From NCBI RefSeq assembly GCF_900547735.1, contig NZ_URHZ01000006.1, positions 37,333-101,332 of the forward strand: a DNA stretch of 64,000 nt, in the 5' to 3' direction. Made by a program: the position numbers and the translations under genes. How positions within the stretch are numbered: the first letter of the stretch is position 1; each line of letters begins with the position of its first letter. Positions 16,247 to 24,875 of the stretch are shown one piece after another. This DNA comes from an uncultured Clostridium sp. GTDB taxonomy: Bacteria > Bacillota > Clostridia > Lachnospirales > Lachnospiraceae. The notes below the pieces were generated by a model. It saw only the letters and a program-made list of their open reading frames with translations, was not told the DNA's origin and did not search any database.

Positions 16247-17965
16247 TTATAATCTTATACCATTCCCATCCGTTACAAGTTTTCCTTTGTAATATAACTC
16301 CCCCGTTTCCCCCCTTGAAAAATGGCAGAAAAATTCATCATAATAGAACCAGGGATCCTGAGGCGTTATTGCATGCGGCTTTTCCAAAGTAGTAGTATAC
16401 CGTACCATGGGCACGCCGCCTTCTGTTTTCCACTCCCGGTTTAAATACCTGCCGCTTCTCCAGCAATCCGGTGTTTCCTCGTCCGAAAGTTTGTACCTCG
16501 TTACCCAGTAATGAACCGTTCTTGCTGCATTGGCATTAGTTAAGAGAGTCCCGCCTCCCACATCTTTTTCCCCCATCTGAATCCATATGGGAACTGGAAT
16601 ATCGGTACGGACGCCGGGAGTACCGAAATCTCCCATAAAACCGCCTGTAACGACGCCTGAGTTGCTGGCTGCCGCTGCAAAGACGTCCGGCATGGCAAGT
16701 GCCGCACGCTGGGCCATTGCTGCGCCCATGGAGTGTCCGCAGGCGTAAATCCGTCCTGGATCCACTGGATACCGCGATTGGATATCAGCTAACATATGGC
16801 GGATCAATTTCTCATCATCCATATGATCCGAAAGCCTGGCTGCATTCCAGGCCGGATGCGGCATTACGTTCGCCTGTTTCCGCATGGTCCCCGTCGGCAT
16901 AGCCAGGATAAATCCCCTTTCCCTGGCTGTCTGTACCCATTCATGAGAGTAAAGACCACTGAGGGCGCTGGCAGAGCCGCCATGAAAAAATACGACCACG
17001 GGAATTTTATCATCTGCCAAAACGGCAAGCCGTTCCGGAACATATTCGTACCAATGGCGCCTGAATCCGTCTATCTGAACTTCCTTTCGTCTGATTCCCC
17101 ATTGTTCTTCCGTGCGGTAAGGATGGAGGTCGTCATTCAGAATTCCGGTGGCCCGGACTGTTTTAGACAAGAAGCGCTCCCATATTTTTTGACTCACATC
17201 ATTTCCAAACGAATCCGTATCCAGCCACGCCACACGCGCAACCGGCTGGTGGTCGACCGCAGAACCGTGCTGTGCCGCATCGGGAAGCCATACGGTCATA
17301 TTGTCCTGCTGATAAGCTTTTTCTTCCGTTTTGGCGGCACGGCGCCAATAGCGGATTACATACTCGGGATACAATTCCCGACGGCCGATAAAACATACCG
17401 GGCAAGCCACTTCTCTTTTGAGAATGTCTGAAGCCGCAGTCCCTTTTGCCCCCTCTTTCTCAAGTTCATCCCGGCTCATCACGATTTTGCCGAAAAAAGC
17501 CGCTGATGCATAGAGGGCAGGATTTGCACTCACATAACGGTGTCCATGTTCCGCGCCCTCCCCGTATGCCGCAAAATAGCTGAATGCCCTTTGCGTATCC
17601 ATGTAGGTCCTGTCGTTTCTTATCCGATTTAATGATGCCAGCCGGGATGCGGCTTCCCCGCCGGTCAGCCACGGATCCTCACTGCTTCCCGCCATCAGGA
17701 GAAGAAGCTTTTCCTTCAGAGAAATCTCTATCCATCCGGTTCTTTCTAAAAACGTGTCCACGCTCTCGGAATTGGGAACCAGAAGAACCAGATGCTTACA
17801 ACTGTATTCCATGCCCTCGGGGAAATAAACCCAGTATTGATGGATTCCGTTTTCCGTATCCATTGTCCCACGGTAGCCGCCGGTCAAAAGCGTCTCATAA
17901 GGATGCTCCGAAGATATATTTGAATACTGTTCCATAAAATTATTGGGAAATTTTTTCCACTCCAT
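16247..17965 (-). CDS. Two-lobed alpha/beta-hydrolase, PHB-depolymerase-like esterase
   Basis: The 572-residue protein has a C-terminal half (about 290-520) of the polyhydroxybutyrate-depolymerase/feruloyl-esterase type: VVVFFHGGSAS (oxyanion hole), the nucleophile elbow GHSMGAAM, and IWIQMGEKDVG. The N-terminal half also reads like a hydrolase lobe (YWVYFPEGMEY, then LVLLVPNSES) but no nucleophile motif is visible. No signal peptide is seen, so it is probably cytoplasmic. The ATG at 17965 is preferred because AGGAGG precedes it and an upstream ATG would overlap the transporter gene. It lies 13 bp after the MFS gene, so uptake and ester cleavage of one substrate are likely coupled. Confidence 0.78.
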   Translation of the reverse strand: MEWKKFPNNFMEQYSNISSEHPYETLLTGGYRGTMDTENGIHQYWVYFPEGMEYSCKHLVLLVPNSESVDTFLERTGWIEISLKEKLLLLMAGSSEDPWLTGGEAASRLASLNRIRNDRTYMDTQRAFSYFAAYGEGAEHGHRYVSANPALYASAAFFGKIVMSRDELEKEGAKGTAASDILKREVACPVCFIGRRELYPEYVIRYWRRAAKTEEKAYQQDNMTVWLPDAAQHGSAVDHQPVARVAWLDTDSFGNDVSQKIWERFLSKTVRATGILNDDLHPYRTEEQWGIRRKEVQIDGFRRHWYEYVPERLAVLADDKIPVVVFFHGGSASALSGLYSHEWVQTARERGFILAMPTGTMRKQANVMPHPAWNAARLSDHMDDEKLIRHMLADIQSRYPVDPGRIYACGHSMGAAMAQRAALAMPDVFAAAASNSGVVTGGFMGDFGTPGVRTDIPVPIWIQMGEKDVGGGTLLTNANAARTVHYWVTRYKLSDEETPDCWRSGRYLNREWKTEGGVPMVRYTTTLEKPHAITPQDPWFYYDEFFCHFSRGETGELYYKGKLVTDGNGIRL

Positions 17966-17978
17966 ATTCTTATTCCTC

Positions 17979-19214
17979 CTACCACCGCATTCCATTTTCA
18001 GGATTTTTCTTTAAATAAATTCTTCCGTAAATTGCACCATAGATAATTACCGCGACAGAAATTACCGCCATAATATTGTACACGCCGCTATATCCGCCGA
18101 ACATGCCCGCCCAGACGGGAATCATGATATTGGCAACCGTCATTCCGATGTCATTGCCGATTCCGACCGTACTGCTGGCAACCGCCTGTTTATCCACGGG
18201 CATCCGTTTCATGGCCATTGTTCTGCCCGCCATTGCATTTCCGCCACAGAGAACTCCATAAATGACCGCCGCCATAATAAGACCCGTCATGGAAGTACTC
18301 CGCGCCATCACCAGACAGGCCAGGGCGTATCCGGCTCCCGATGCATAGACACACCACCTGGCGCCGTATTTATCCATGACGCGTCCGAAATACGGTTTGG
18401 TCACATACATAATCAGGTTGGCAACCGTTGCAAACAGACCGGCATTCATGATATTAAGCTCCGTTTTTGCAAATTTTACAACCCAGGAAGCGCCCATCAT
18501 AATGCTGACAAACTGGAATGCAAAAGAAATTACCAGGATTGGCAGACATTCAACGGAAAACAAATTCTTAAGCCGGATACTCTTTAAAGCAGCCAAAAAC
18601 TTTTCCTGACCTTCTTTTACCTTTGATTTGTAGGGAAGTGAAACAATCAGAAGCAGGGAGAACGCCGTAAAAACAGAAGTGGCAATAAAGCTGGCTTCAA
18701 ATCCCAGGCTGTTGGCAATTGCAAGGATCAGCACTGCACTGAAACTGGAAGCAATGACCTGTGCCATGGAATAGACGGACATTGCCATGCCAAGATCATC
18801 CTTATCCACAACCTCTCCTACCATAATAAAACCTGCGCTGTTCTGTAAGGCCCATGCCGCCCCGCGCACAATCTGCGCCGCATATAATCCGCTGACGGAT
18901 CTGATGAAAATCAGGATAATGCTGGACAACGTCAGCATTGCATAACCGACTAACAACATTTTTTTCCTGTTAAATTTGTCTACCAGAATGGCCGTAACCG
19001 GCCGCATTACTAAACCGATCATCGATACCATGCCGGCAATCGAACCGACTATCACTGCCTCAAGTCCCAGCTCATCCGTTCCGTATGTAACAAATTCACT
19101 TCCCACACTGGAGAAGGCCAGACAGGCAAACAGATAGCTTATGATCAGTGTCAGAAAGTTCCGTGAAAAAATGACCTGAAAAATACTTTTTGTTGATTTT
19201 TGCTGAGTTACCAT
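17979..19214 (-). CDS. Major facilitator superfamily transporter
   Basis: The 411-residue protein has twelve predicted membrane helices and the MFS loop signature between helices 2 and 3 (VMRPVTAILVDKFNRKK, about 70-86), repeated in the second half (YFGRVMDKYGARW). The substrate cannot be read from sequence. The esterase 13 bp downstream suggests an ester or a small organic acid. It is first in the two-gene unit. The start follows GAGGAA. Confidence 0.85.
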   Translation of the reverse strand: MVTQQKSTKSIFQVIFSRNFLTLIISYLFACLAFSSVGSEFVTYGTDELGLEAVIVGSIAGMVSMIGLVMRPVTAILVDKFNRKKMLLVGYAMLTLSSIILIFIRSVSGLYAAQIVRGAAWALQNSAGFIMVGEVVDKDDLGMAMSVYSMAQVIASSFSAVLILAIANSLGFEASFIATSVFTAFSLLLIVSLPYKSKVKEGQEKFLAALKSIRLKNLFSVECLPILVISFAFQFVSIMMGASWVVKFAKTELNIMNAGLFATVANLIMYVTKPYFGRVMDKYGARWCVYASGAGYALACLVMARSTSMTGLIMAAVIYGVLCGGNAMAGRTMAMKRMPVDKQAVASSTVGIGNDIGMTVANIMIPVWAGMFGGYSGVYNIMAVISVAVIIYGAIYGRIYLKKNPENGMRW

Positions 19215-19530
19215 GTGATTTCCTCGCTTTCATTGTGTATTAATCCCTTTATCAGACTATACGAAATTTCACTTTGAAAAGGAATATGCACCCTGCACAA
19301 GAAGCGCTTTAAAAATTCAGCAGCCAAACGGCCGCTGGCTATTTGGGCTGCTCCGGCGGCCGGTACTGCACAGGAAATCGGTACCGGAATGGCCCGGATG
19401 TTGTGTGGTTTAGGGGGGAATTAATTGCATTCATACCGGAAATCTGATAATCTGGACCCTGGACCCGCAGAAAACAGGTATTTCTGCGGAGGCAGAGTGA
19501 TTTTAATTAATTATAGAAATTGGCAGCGCT
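19215..19530. other. Intergenic stretch between the divergent MFS and small secreted protein genes
   Basis: No gene is seen. It includes the leader of the MFS gene, with a small dyad around TTTCAAAGTGAAA on the minus strand near 19268-19280, and GC-rich sequence near 19330-19390 with GCCGCTGG/CCGGCGGC-type self-complementarity. Confidence 0.35.
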
Positions 19531-19565
19531 TTCTAACCGTACTTTAACCATACATCCTGTATAAT
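19531..19565 (+). promoter_or_regulatory. Promoter with OmpR-type direct repeats before the small secreted protein
   Basis: TTCTAACCGTA and CTTTAACCATA are direct repeats with 11-bp spacing (TAACC at 19534 and 19545), directly before TATAAT (19560-19565). There is no good -35 box. This layout is typical of promoters activated by OmpR/PhoB-family regulators, and such a regulator is encoded 450 bp downstream. Confidence 0.6.
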
Positions 19566-19701
19566 GAACACGTGATCACAACACATCAGCAATAAAACAA
19601 CGAAATAACAAACAGTAAAATTGCAGCAGCAAAATTACAGGCAAAAAAGCCATAACAAAAAAACACAACAAAAAATCACAAACCACAGGAGGTAACAAAC
19701 T

Positions 19702-20031
19702 ATGTTAAAAAACAAAACTACAATCGCTCTGGCTATTGCAGCCGTTACAACGATGTCAATGGCATTTTCCGCATTTGCAGCAGAGAAGGAACATAAGGAG
19801 ACCACGGCGGCGCCTGCAAAATCGGCCACCTGCGATTACAGTATCGCCGCAAAGGATCTGGACGGCAAAACGGAAATTTCCTTATCCGAACTTAAGAAGG
19901 ATAAAGACGGTAATTTTTATGCAATCGCACCGGACGGTACGAAAATCACCATCTCCACAACCAGGCCGGAACAGGGTGGGAACGATGATATCATAGTAAG
20001 TTTTGTGACAAAGGAGTCTTCCGGCAAGTAA
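19702..20031 (+). CDS. Small secreted protein of unknown function
   Basis: The 109-residue product has a clear signal peptide (about 1-26, ending AFA), a Lys/Glu/Thr-rich start to the mature part, and a compact region with DLDGKTEISLSELKKDKDGN, which resembles the acidic loops of calcium-binding or PepSY-like modules without a clear match. I do not recognise the family. The leader is long, A-rich and poor in T (19570-19690). The ribosome-binding site is AGGAGG. It sits directly before an OmpR-type two-component system and behind a promoter with OmpR-type repeats, so it may be the target or a sensing accessory of that system. Confidence 0.75.
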   Translation: MLKNKTTIALAIAAVTTMSMAFSAFAAEKEHKETTAAPAKSATCDYSIAAKDLDGKTEISLSELKKDKDGNFYAIAPDGTKITISTTRPEQGGNDDIIVSFVTKESSGK

Positions 20032-20151
20032 TCTGACCGGGCGCGGTATAGAGCCGTTGGGAATACGTTAGGAATACTGTTCTAAAAGGAATATAAACAA
20101 GAATTCATAAAGAAGTTAAAAGGTATTGAAAATGAAAGGATTTGGTGGGAT

Positions 20152-20835
20152 ATGAGGCTTTTAGTAGTAGAGGATGAGGAGGATATGCAGGAGGCGCTGT
20201 GCTACGGCCTCAGAAAGCGCGGCTATGCGGTCGATGCATCGGGCGACGGCGCGGATGCCGCGGAACTTTGCCGGATTAATGATTATGATCTGGTGGTTCT
20301 TGATTTAAACCTTCCCGGCCTGGATGGGATGGAAGTGCTAAAATATATCCACTCTTTGAATAAATCCACAAAAGTGCTGATTCTATCCGCCCGTTCCGAG
20401 ATTTCAGATAAGATTACGGGTCTGGACGGCGGAGCCAGCGATTATCTCACCAAACCGTTTCACTTTGACGAGCTGGAGGCGCGCATCCGTGTGCTGCTGC
20501 GCCGCTCCTTTATCCAGGAGGAGGCTGCCCTGAAATGTGGGAATCTTCTTCTGGATACAAACTCAAAGACCGTGACTTACGACGGCCGTCCGGTGGAATT
20601 ATCCATGAGGGAGTTTGCCATCCTGGAATATCTGATGGCGGGAATGGGACGGCCAATCAGTGCGGAGGAGCTGCTGGAGCATGTGTGGGACAGCGATGCC
20701 GATCCGTTTTCCAATCAGGTTAAGGTTTACATCAGCGTCATACGGCGCAAGCTCCAGGCGGTCACCGGGAAAGAGATAATACGCAGTATCCGGGGAGCCG
20801 GATATGTGATTGACAGGGAGGAGGAGCCATGTTGA
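20152..20835 (+). CDS. OmpR-family response regulator
   Basis: The 227-residue protein has a receiver domain (acidic pocket VVEDEED near 5-11, phosphorylated Asp in VVLDLNLPG near 53, KPFHFDELEAR near 103) and a winged-helix DNA-binding domain (about 130-225; ISVIRRKL and IRGAGYVID are typical). It overlaps the kinase gene by 7 bp, so they are co-translated. Likely targets include the promoter at 19531-19565. Confidence 0.93.
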   Translation: MRLLVVEDEEDMQEALCYGLRKRGYAVDASGDGADAAELCRINDYDLVVLDLNLPGLDGMEVLKYIHSLNKSTKVLILSARSEISDKITGLDGGASDYLTKPFHFDELEARIRVLLRRSFIQEEAALKCGNLLLDTNSKTVTYDGRPVELSMREFAILEYLMAGMGRPISAEELLEHVWDSDADPFSNQVKVYISVIRRKLQAVTGKEIIRSIRGAGYVIDREEEPC

Positions 20836-21974
20836 AAAAATTATCGCTCCGCATGAGGCTGACTCTTTTGTCGGCCATGGTCATGGCCGGAGTGGCTGTT
20901 ATATTGACCAGCATGTTTCTGTTCGGCGCCGACCGGATCTTTGTACAGGATTTGCCGAATCAGATTACGTATGAGCCAAAGGATGTGACGATTTCCACGG
21001 AAATCAGTAATAAGAGCGGGGCGGAAGACATGCAGGCCGTCATATTCACGGTAAAAGAGGCGGGAAACCGGTTTAATCTGTGGGGGATGGCCGGCCTTGT
21101 TCTGATGCTTGTTTTCGGAACGGGCGCAACATGGTTTATGGCAGGCCGGGTACTCAAACCGTTGGGGGATTTATCAAATACGATCGAAGAGATAAGCGGC
21201 AACGATTTATCGCGTCGCGTGGATACGGAAATACAGGACAGACAGGACGAGATCGGACGGCTGGCTCTTTCTTTTAATCATATGATGGATAAGGTCAGTG
21301 CCTCGTTTGAACGGCAGAAACGTTTTTCGGCCAGCGCGGCCCATGAGCTGAAGACGCCGCTTGCAACGATTCTGGTGAATCTGGAGGTAATGGAGCTGGA
21401 CGGGCAGACGCCTCCGGCGCGGATGGAGAAGGTTCTGTCCGTGGTCAGGACGAATACGGAGCGGATGATACGGCTGACGGATGATCTGTTCCGGCTGACA
21501 TCCGATAAGGACAGTGAGATGGGGGAGGAAGTGCTTCTGGAGGAGGCGGTTGCGATTGCGGTGGATGAACTGTCGCCTCTGCTGAAGGAAAAGCACCTAA
21601 CGGTAACGGTTCAGGATCTGGCGGGGATTAAGATGACCGGAAACCGCGTAATGATTTACCGGGCGATGAGCAATCTGATTGAAAACGCGGCGAAGTATAA
21701 CCGTGACGGCGGCATGATCCGTGTTACGGCGGAGGCTGCGGAACACGATATTAAGATAAAAATAAAAGATTCGGGGATCGGAATTCCCGCGGAGAATCTG
21801 CCCCATATTTTTGAACCGTTTTACCGCGTTGACCGTTCGCGTTCCCGTGCGGTGGGCGGAGCCGGCCTGGGACTTCCCCTGGTGCGTGACATTGTTGAAA
21901 AACATGGAGGAAAAATAGAGATAGAAAGCGTACCCGGCGAGGGGACGGAGATTACGGTTGAATTTCCGGCTTGA
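20829..21974 (+). CDS. Sensor histidine kinase
   Basis: The 381-residue membrane kinase has two membrane helices (about 13-33 and 85-108) enclosing a short external loop of about 50 residues, a HAMP linker (about 108-160), the phospho-acceptor box SAAHELKTPLA near 172, and a complete ATPase domain (NLIENAAKYN, GIGIPAEN, GAGLGLPLV). The usual SHELRTPL is AHELKTPL here, with the His retained. It pairs with the upstream response regulator. The small external loop suggests sensing at or within the membrane. Confidence 0.93.
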   Translation: MLKKLSLRMRLTLLSAMVMAGVAVILTSMFLFGADRIFVQDLPNQITYEPKDVTISTEISNKSGAEDMQAVIFTVKEAGNRFNLWGMAGLVLMLVFGTGATWFMAGRVLKPLGDLSNTIEEISGNDLSRRVDTEIQDRQDEIGRLALSFNHMMDKVSASFERQKRFSASAAHELKTPLATILVNLEVMELDGQTPPARMEKVLSVVRTNTERMIRLTDDLFRLTSDKDSEMGEEVLLEEAVAIAVDELSPLLKEKHLTVTVQDLAGIKMTGNRVMIYRAMSNLIENAAKYNRDGGMIRVTAEAAEHDIKIKIKDSGIGIPAENLPHIFEPFYRVDRSRSRAVGGAGLGLPLVRDIVEKHGGKIEIESVPGEGTEITVEFPA

Positions 21975-22222
21975 TTTCCGGCTTACATTCCGGAAGAAAG
22001 AGAGTCCAGGGGGAACCGGATGGGAAAGATTTTCCATTTCCTGAAGCAATATCCATGACCGGCTCGTTTTAAAAGCAGGAACCATTTTTAGTAAGAAGGA
22101 ATATCCGGCAGGAAAGAAGGATAATCCGGTACAGATAAACAGGGTTCCGGCGCCGTCTCTTACCGATGCACGGAAAACAAGAGACAGGGGCATTAATTTC
22201 ATGGGAATGATGGGGGAATGGC

Positions 22223-22969
22223 ATGAATACATTTGAACTTAAGATTACGGCTTTGATTCTGATGGTGATAGACCATATCGGTCTGTATTTTGAGGGGACG
22301 CCGCTGTGGTTCCGCCTGTTGGGGAGGGGCTCCTATCCTCTTTTTCTGTTCTGTATGGTATGGGGATACCATTATACCCGAAACCGCAGGGCCTATCTGC
22401 TCAGGCTGTATCTGATGAGTGTCTTTATGGGCTTTTTCTGCTATTATATGAATAAAAAGATGCTCCCTGCCAACGGATATGGGAACCACAATATCTTTGT
22501 ACCAATGCTGCTGACCGGGCTTTTGATCAGCGCGATTGAACTCTTCCGGGAGGACAGGAAAAAGGGAATTGCCCTGCTTTGCGGAATCTTCGGGGTACAG
22601 GTGGTGTATTATATGATTCCGTCCATCCTCCCGTTTGTGCGCAGTTTAAGCGGAGATGTCGTGACCTCGTTTATTCCCAATCTTGGATTGAATGAATATG
22701 GTTTTCCATTCATTGCCCTGGGTGTTTTGATGTACTTTTTGAGGGATAAGAAGGATATGCTCTGTGCGGCCTATCTTATTTTCTGCATCAGCCAGTTCAG
22801 CCAGGAAATGATAGGGGAGGGCACCTTTTATCAGAGCTTTATGATCATCGCCCTGCCGTTTATGATGAAGTATAATCAGGAAAAAGGTCCGGGCATGAAG
22901 TATTTCTTCTATATCTTTTATCCTGCCCATACATTCCTGCTCTTTTATCTGGCAAACCATGTTTTTTAG
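22223..22969 (+). CDS. TraX-family membrane protein
   Basis: The 248-residue protein has about seven membrane helices and begins with the TraX pattern LKITALILMVIDHIGLYF, with further matches such as LLGRGSYPLFLFCMVWGYHYTRN. TraX was named as the F-pilin acetylase, but chromosomal members in Clostridia are thought to acetylate other surface molecules. No conjugation genes are nearby, so a pilin role is unlikely. The gene follows the two-component system by about 250 bp. Confidence 0.85.
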   Translation: MNTFELKITALILMVIDHIGLYFEGTPLWFRLLGRGSYPLFLFCMVWGYHYTRNRRAYLLRLYLMSVFMGFFCYYMNKKMLPANGYGNHNIFVPMLLTGLLISAIELFREDRKKGIALLCGIFGVQVVYYMIPSILPFVRSLSGDVVTSFIPNLGLNEYGFPFIALGVLMYFLRDKKDMLCAAYLIFCISQFSQEMIGEGTFYQSFMIIALPFMMKYNQEKGPGMKYFFYIFYPAHTFLLFYLANHVF

Positions 22970-23052
22970 TCCGCCTGGGGCTGCCGGCAGGGATATAGAA
23001 GGAAGAAAAACACAATTCAGAAAGACAGAGTCGGTTTGATTCAGGAGGGATT

Positions 23053-23313
23053 ATGAAAAACAGAAAGATGAATAAGGCCTTATACAGCGCCGTTGTGTTC
23101 TATATGGTTATGGCGGGAGACATCCTGCTCAATTCTTACGTGGCAAACAAATGGTTTCAGGGAGTTCCGCAGATATGGCCTTCCATCCGGCTGGGATTCC
23201 TTGTTGTCAATACAATTTCCGTACCGGCTGCTTTTATGCTGGGCACCATTTTCCTGCTGACCGGGCTGAAGATCAACAAAAGAAAGAAGGCAAACGTCAC
23301 GGCAAAACGGTAA
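23053..23313 (+). CDS. Small membrane protein of unknown function
   Basis: The 86-residue product has two predicted membrane helices (about 9-27 and 45-72) and a basic C-terminus (KINKRKKANVTAKR). The start follows AGGAGGG. Its stop codon directly abuts the stop of the opposing Crp/Fnr gene with no gap and no terminator. The family is not recognised. Confidence 0.65.
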   Translation: MKNRKMNKALYSAVVFYMVMAGDILLNSYVANKWFQGVPQIWPSIRLGFLVVNTISVPAAFMLGTIFLLTGLKINKRKKANVTAKR

Positions 23314-23973
23314 TCAGCGCGCCAGGGAGCGCAGAGCCTCCAAATCCAGGATGAGATATCCCTGTTTTGTCTTTTGCAGGATTCCCTTTTTGACAAAACC
23401 GGCCAGTACATAGAGCAGATGGCGGTAGGTAACGCCGAGAAACTCGGAAACCTCCGTGTGCCGTTCCCGGTACAGGCCGTTATGGGCCGTCATCAGAATA
23501 AAATCAGCCAGTCTGTTTTCCAGGGGAAAAGACTGGTTTTTTGAATAATTGCTTGTATTGCCCAGCGCCTTCCGGCTCAGGGAAAGACAGAGGTGGCGGA
23601 GAAACGTCCTGTCGTTTAACAGCCGTTCCCTGCATTCGCATATCCGTATGGCATAGCAGGTGCAGGGGGTAATGGCCGAGACGCCGTTTGAATATGTCTG
23701 GGCCCCGATCAGCTCCATTTCCCCGATAAAACAGGGGGCATTGATAAAATTAATCAGGGAAATCCTGCCGTTTTCCTGGGTCAGATAAAGTTTGGCCCGG
23801 CCGTCAATCAGATAATAGAGGCAGGAGGGGATGGAGCCTTCCTCAAGAAGCATTTCCCCGCTTTTAAAGGTTTTGACCGTGGTAAAGGGCCGCACGTCAA
23901 AGTCAAAAAAACCGGTCAAAGGGAAGTGATTATAATATTCTTCGATCGGTCCGCCGCCTTCTTTTAAATTCAT
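23314..23973 (-). CDS. Crp/Fnr-family transcription regulator, YeiL-like
   Basis: The 219-residue protein has an N-terminal cyclic-nucleotide-binding fold (about 28-140; GEMLLEEGSIPSCLYYLIDG and CFIGEMELIG) and a C-terminal winged helix (about 160-215; EVSEFLGVTYRHLLYVLAGF). The cNMP-binding Arg and Glu pocket is not clearly kept, so it may respond to another signal. Five Cys residues in the sensor half include a CTCYAIRICEC cluster, which may hint at redox or metal sensing. It is divergent from the methyltransferase gene and might regulate it. Confidence 0.85.
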   Translation of the reverse strand: MNLKEGGGPIEEYYNHFPLTGFFDFDVRPFTTVKTFKSGEMLLEEGSIPSCLYYLIDGRAKLYLTQENGRISLINFINAPCFIGEMELIGAQTYSNGVSAITPCTCYAIRICECRERLLNDRTFLRHLCLSLSRKALGNTSNYSKNQSFPLENRLADFILMTAHNGLYRERHTEVSEFLGVTYRHLLYVLAGFVKKGILQKTKQGYLILDLEALRSLAR

Positions 23974-24065
23974 CTGAAAATTCCTCCCGTATACAGTGTG
24001 AGATTTCTCATATCACAGTATCATCTTTGCTGATATAATGCAAACAAAAAAGCAAAGGGAGCAGG

Positions 24066-24698
24066 ATGATGGAACAGGAATTTTACTGGAATGAGGCATC
24101 GGAGACAAAAACATTTACCACACCGTTTCACGCGGAGGAATTTATCCGGTATGTGGATAAGGAGAAAACCATTCTGGATGTGGGATGCGGGTATGGCCGC
24201 ACCTTGGAGGAAATGCACCGGCTGGGTTACCGCCGTCTGATAGGGATCGATTTTTCAGAGGGAATGATCAACCGGGGGCGGGGGCAGTATCCATGGCTTG
24301 ACTTGAGAGTAATGCAGACGGAGGAGATTGACCTGCCGGACGGGAGCGTGGATGCGGTGATACTGTTCGCTGTATTGACCTGTATCCGGGAGGATGAGAA
24401 ACAGAGGAAACTGATCGGGGAAATACAGAGGGTTTTAAGGCCCGGCGGTATTTTGTATGTCAATGATTTTCTGCTGAATACGGACGAAAGAAATACGGCC
24501 AGATACGAGAAATACAGGAAACGCTATCAGACATACGGTGTATTCGAACTGCCGGAAGGCGCGGTGTGCAGGCATCATGAGGAGAGCTGGATTCAAAGTC
24601 TTTTATCCGGGTTTACCGGCTTACGGTATGAACATCTTGTATTTACGACAATGAACGGGAACCGGTCGAACGGATTTTATTATATCGGGAGAAAATAA
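24066..24698 (+). CDS. Class I SAM-dependent methyltransferase
   Basis: The 210-residue protein has the SAM-binding motif ILDVGCGYG (about 38-46), the acidic motif II (IGIDFSEGM) and a motif near VDAVILFAVL. It resembles general small-molecule methyltransferases; the substrate is unknown. An in-frame ATG pair at 24066/24069 follows GGGAGCAGG. It is divergent from the Crp/Fnr regulator with about 90 bp between, so a shared control region is likely. Confidence 0.85.
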   Translation: MMEQEFYWNEASETKTFTTPFHAEEFIRYVDKEKTILDVGCGYGRTLEEMHRLGYRRLIGIDFSEGMINRGRGQYPWLDLRVMQTEEIDLPDGSVDAVILFAVLTCIREDEKQRKLIGEIQRVLRPGGILYVNDFLLNTDERNTARYEKYRKRYQTYGVFELPEGAVCRHHEESWIQSLLSGFTGLRYEHLVFTTMNGNRSNGFYYIGRK

Positions 24699-24760
24699 CG
24701 AAGACCTGTTGTTACTGTTCACAGATAGTATTCCGCTTACGTTCACCGTCCCTTTTTTTC

Positions 24761-24789
24761 TTGTATATTTGGGCGGTCTGGGGTATGAT
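24761..24789 (+). promoter_or_regulatory. Promoter of the secreted wall-binding protein (first paralogue)
   Basis: TTGTAT, 17-bp spacer, TATGAT. The second paralogue has the same arrangement at 36236-36264, with GGTATGAT in both. Confidence 0.7.
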
Positions 24790-24875
24790 AGTTTTATAAG
24801 ACAAATAGTGGAAAAATCCGGGTAAACTGCGAAGACAGGGGTTCGCCCGGTTTTTATACGTGAGAGGAGAAGTCT

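Noticed and set aside
22223..22969. TraX-like gene as evidence of a conjugative element
   Set aside because: No other transfer genes are nearby, and chromosomal TraX-family proteins are common in Clostridia.
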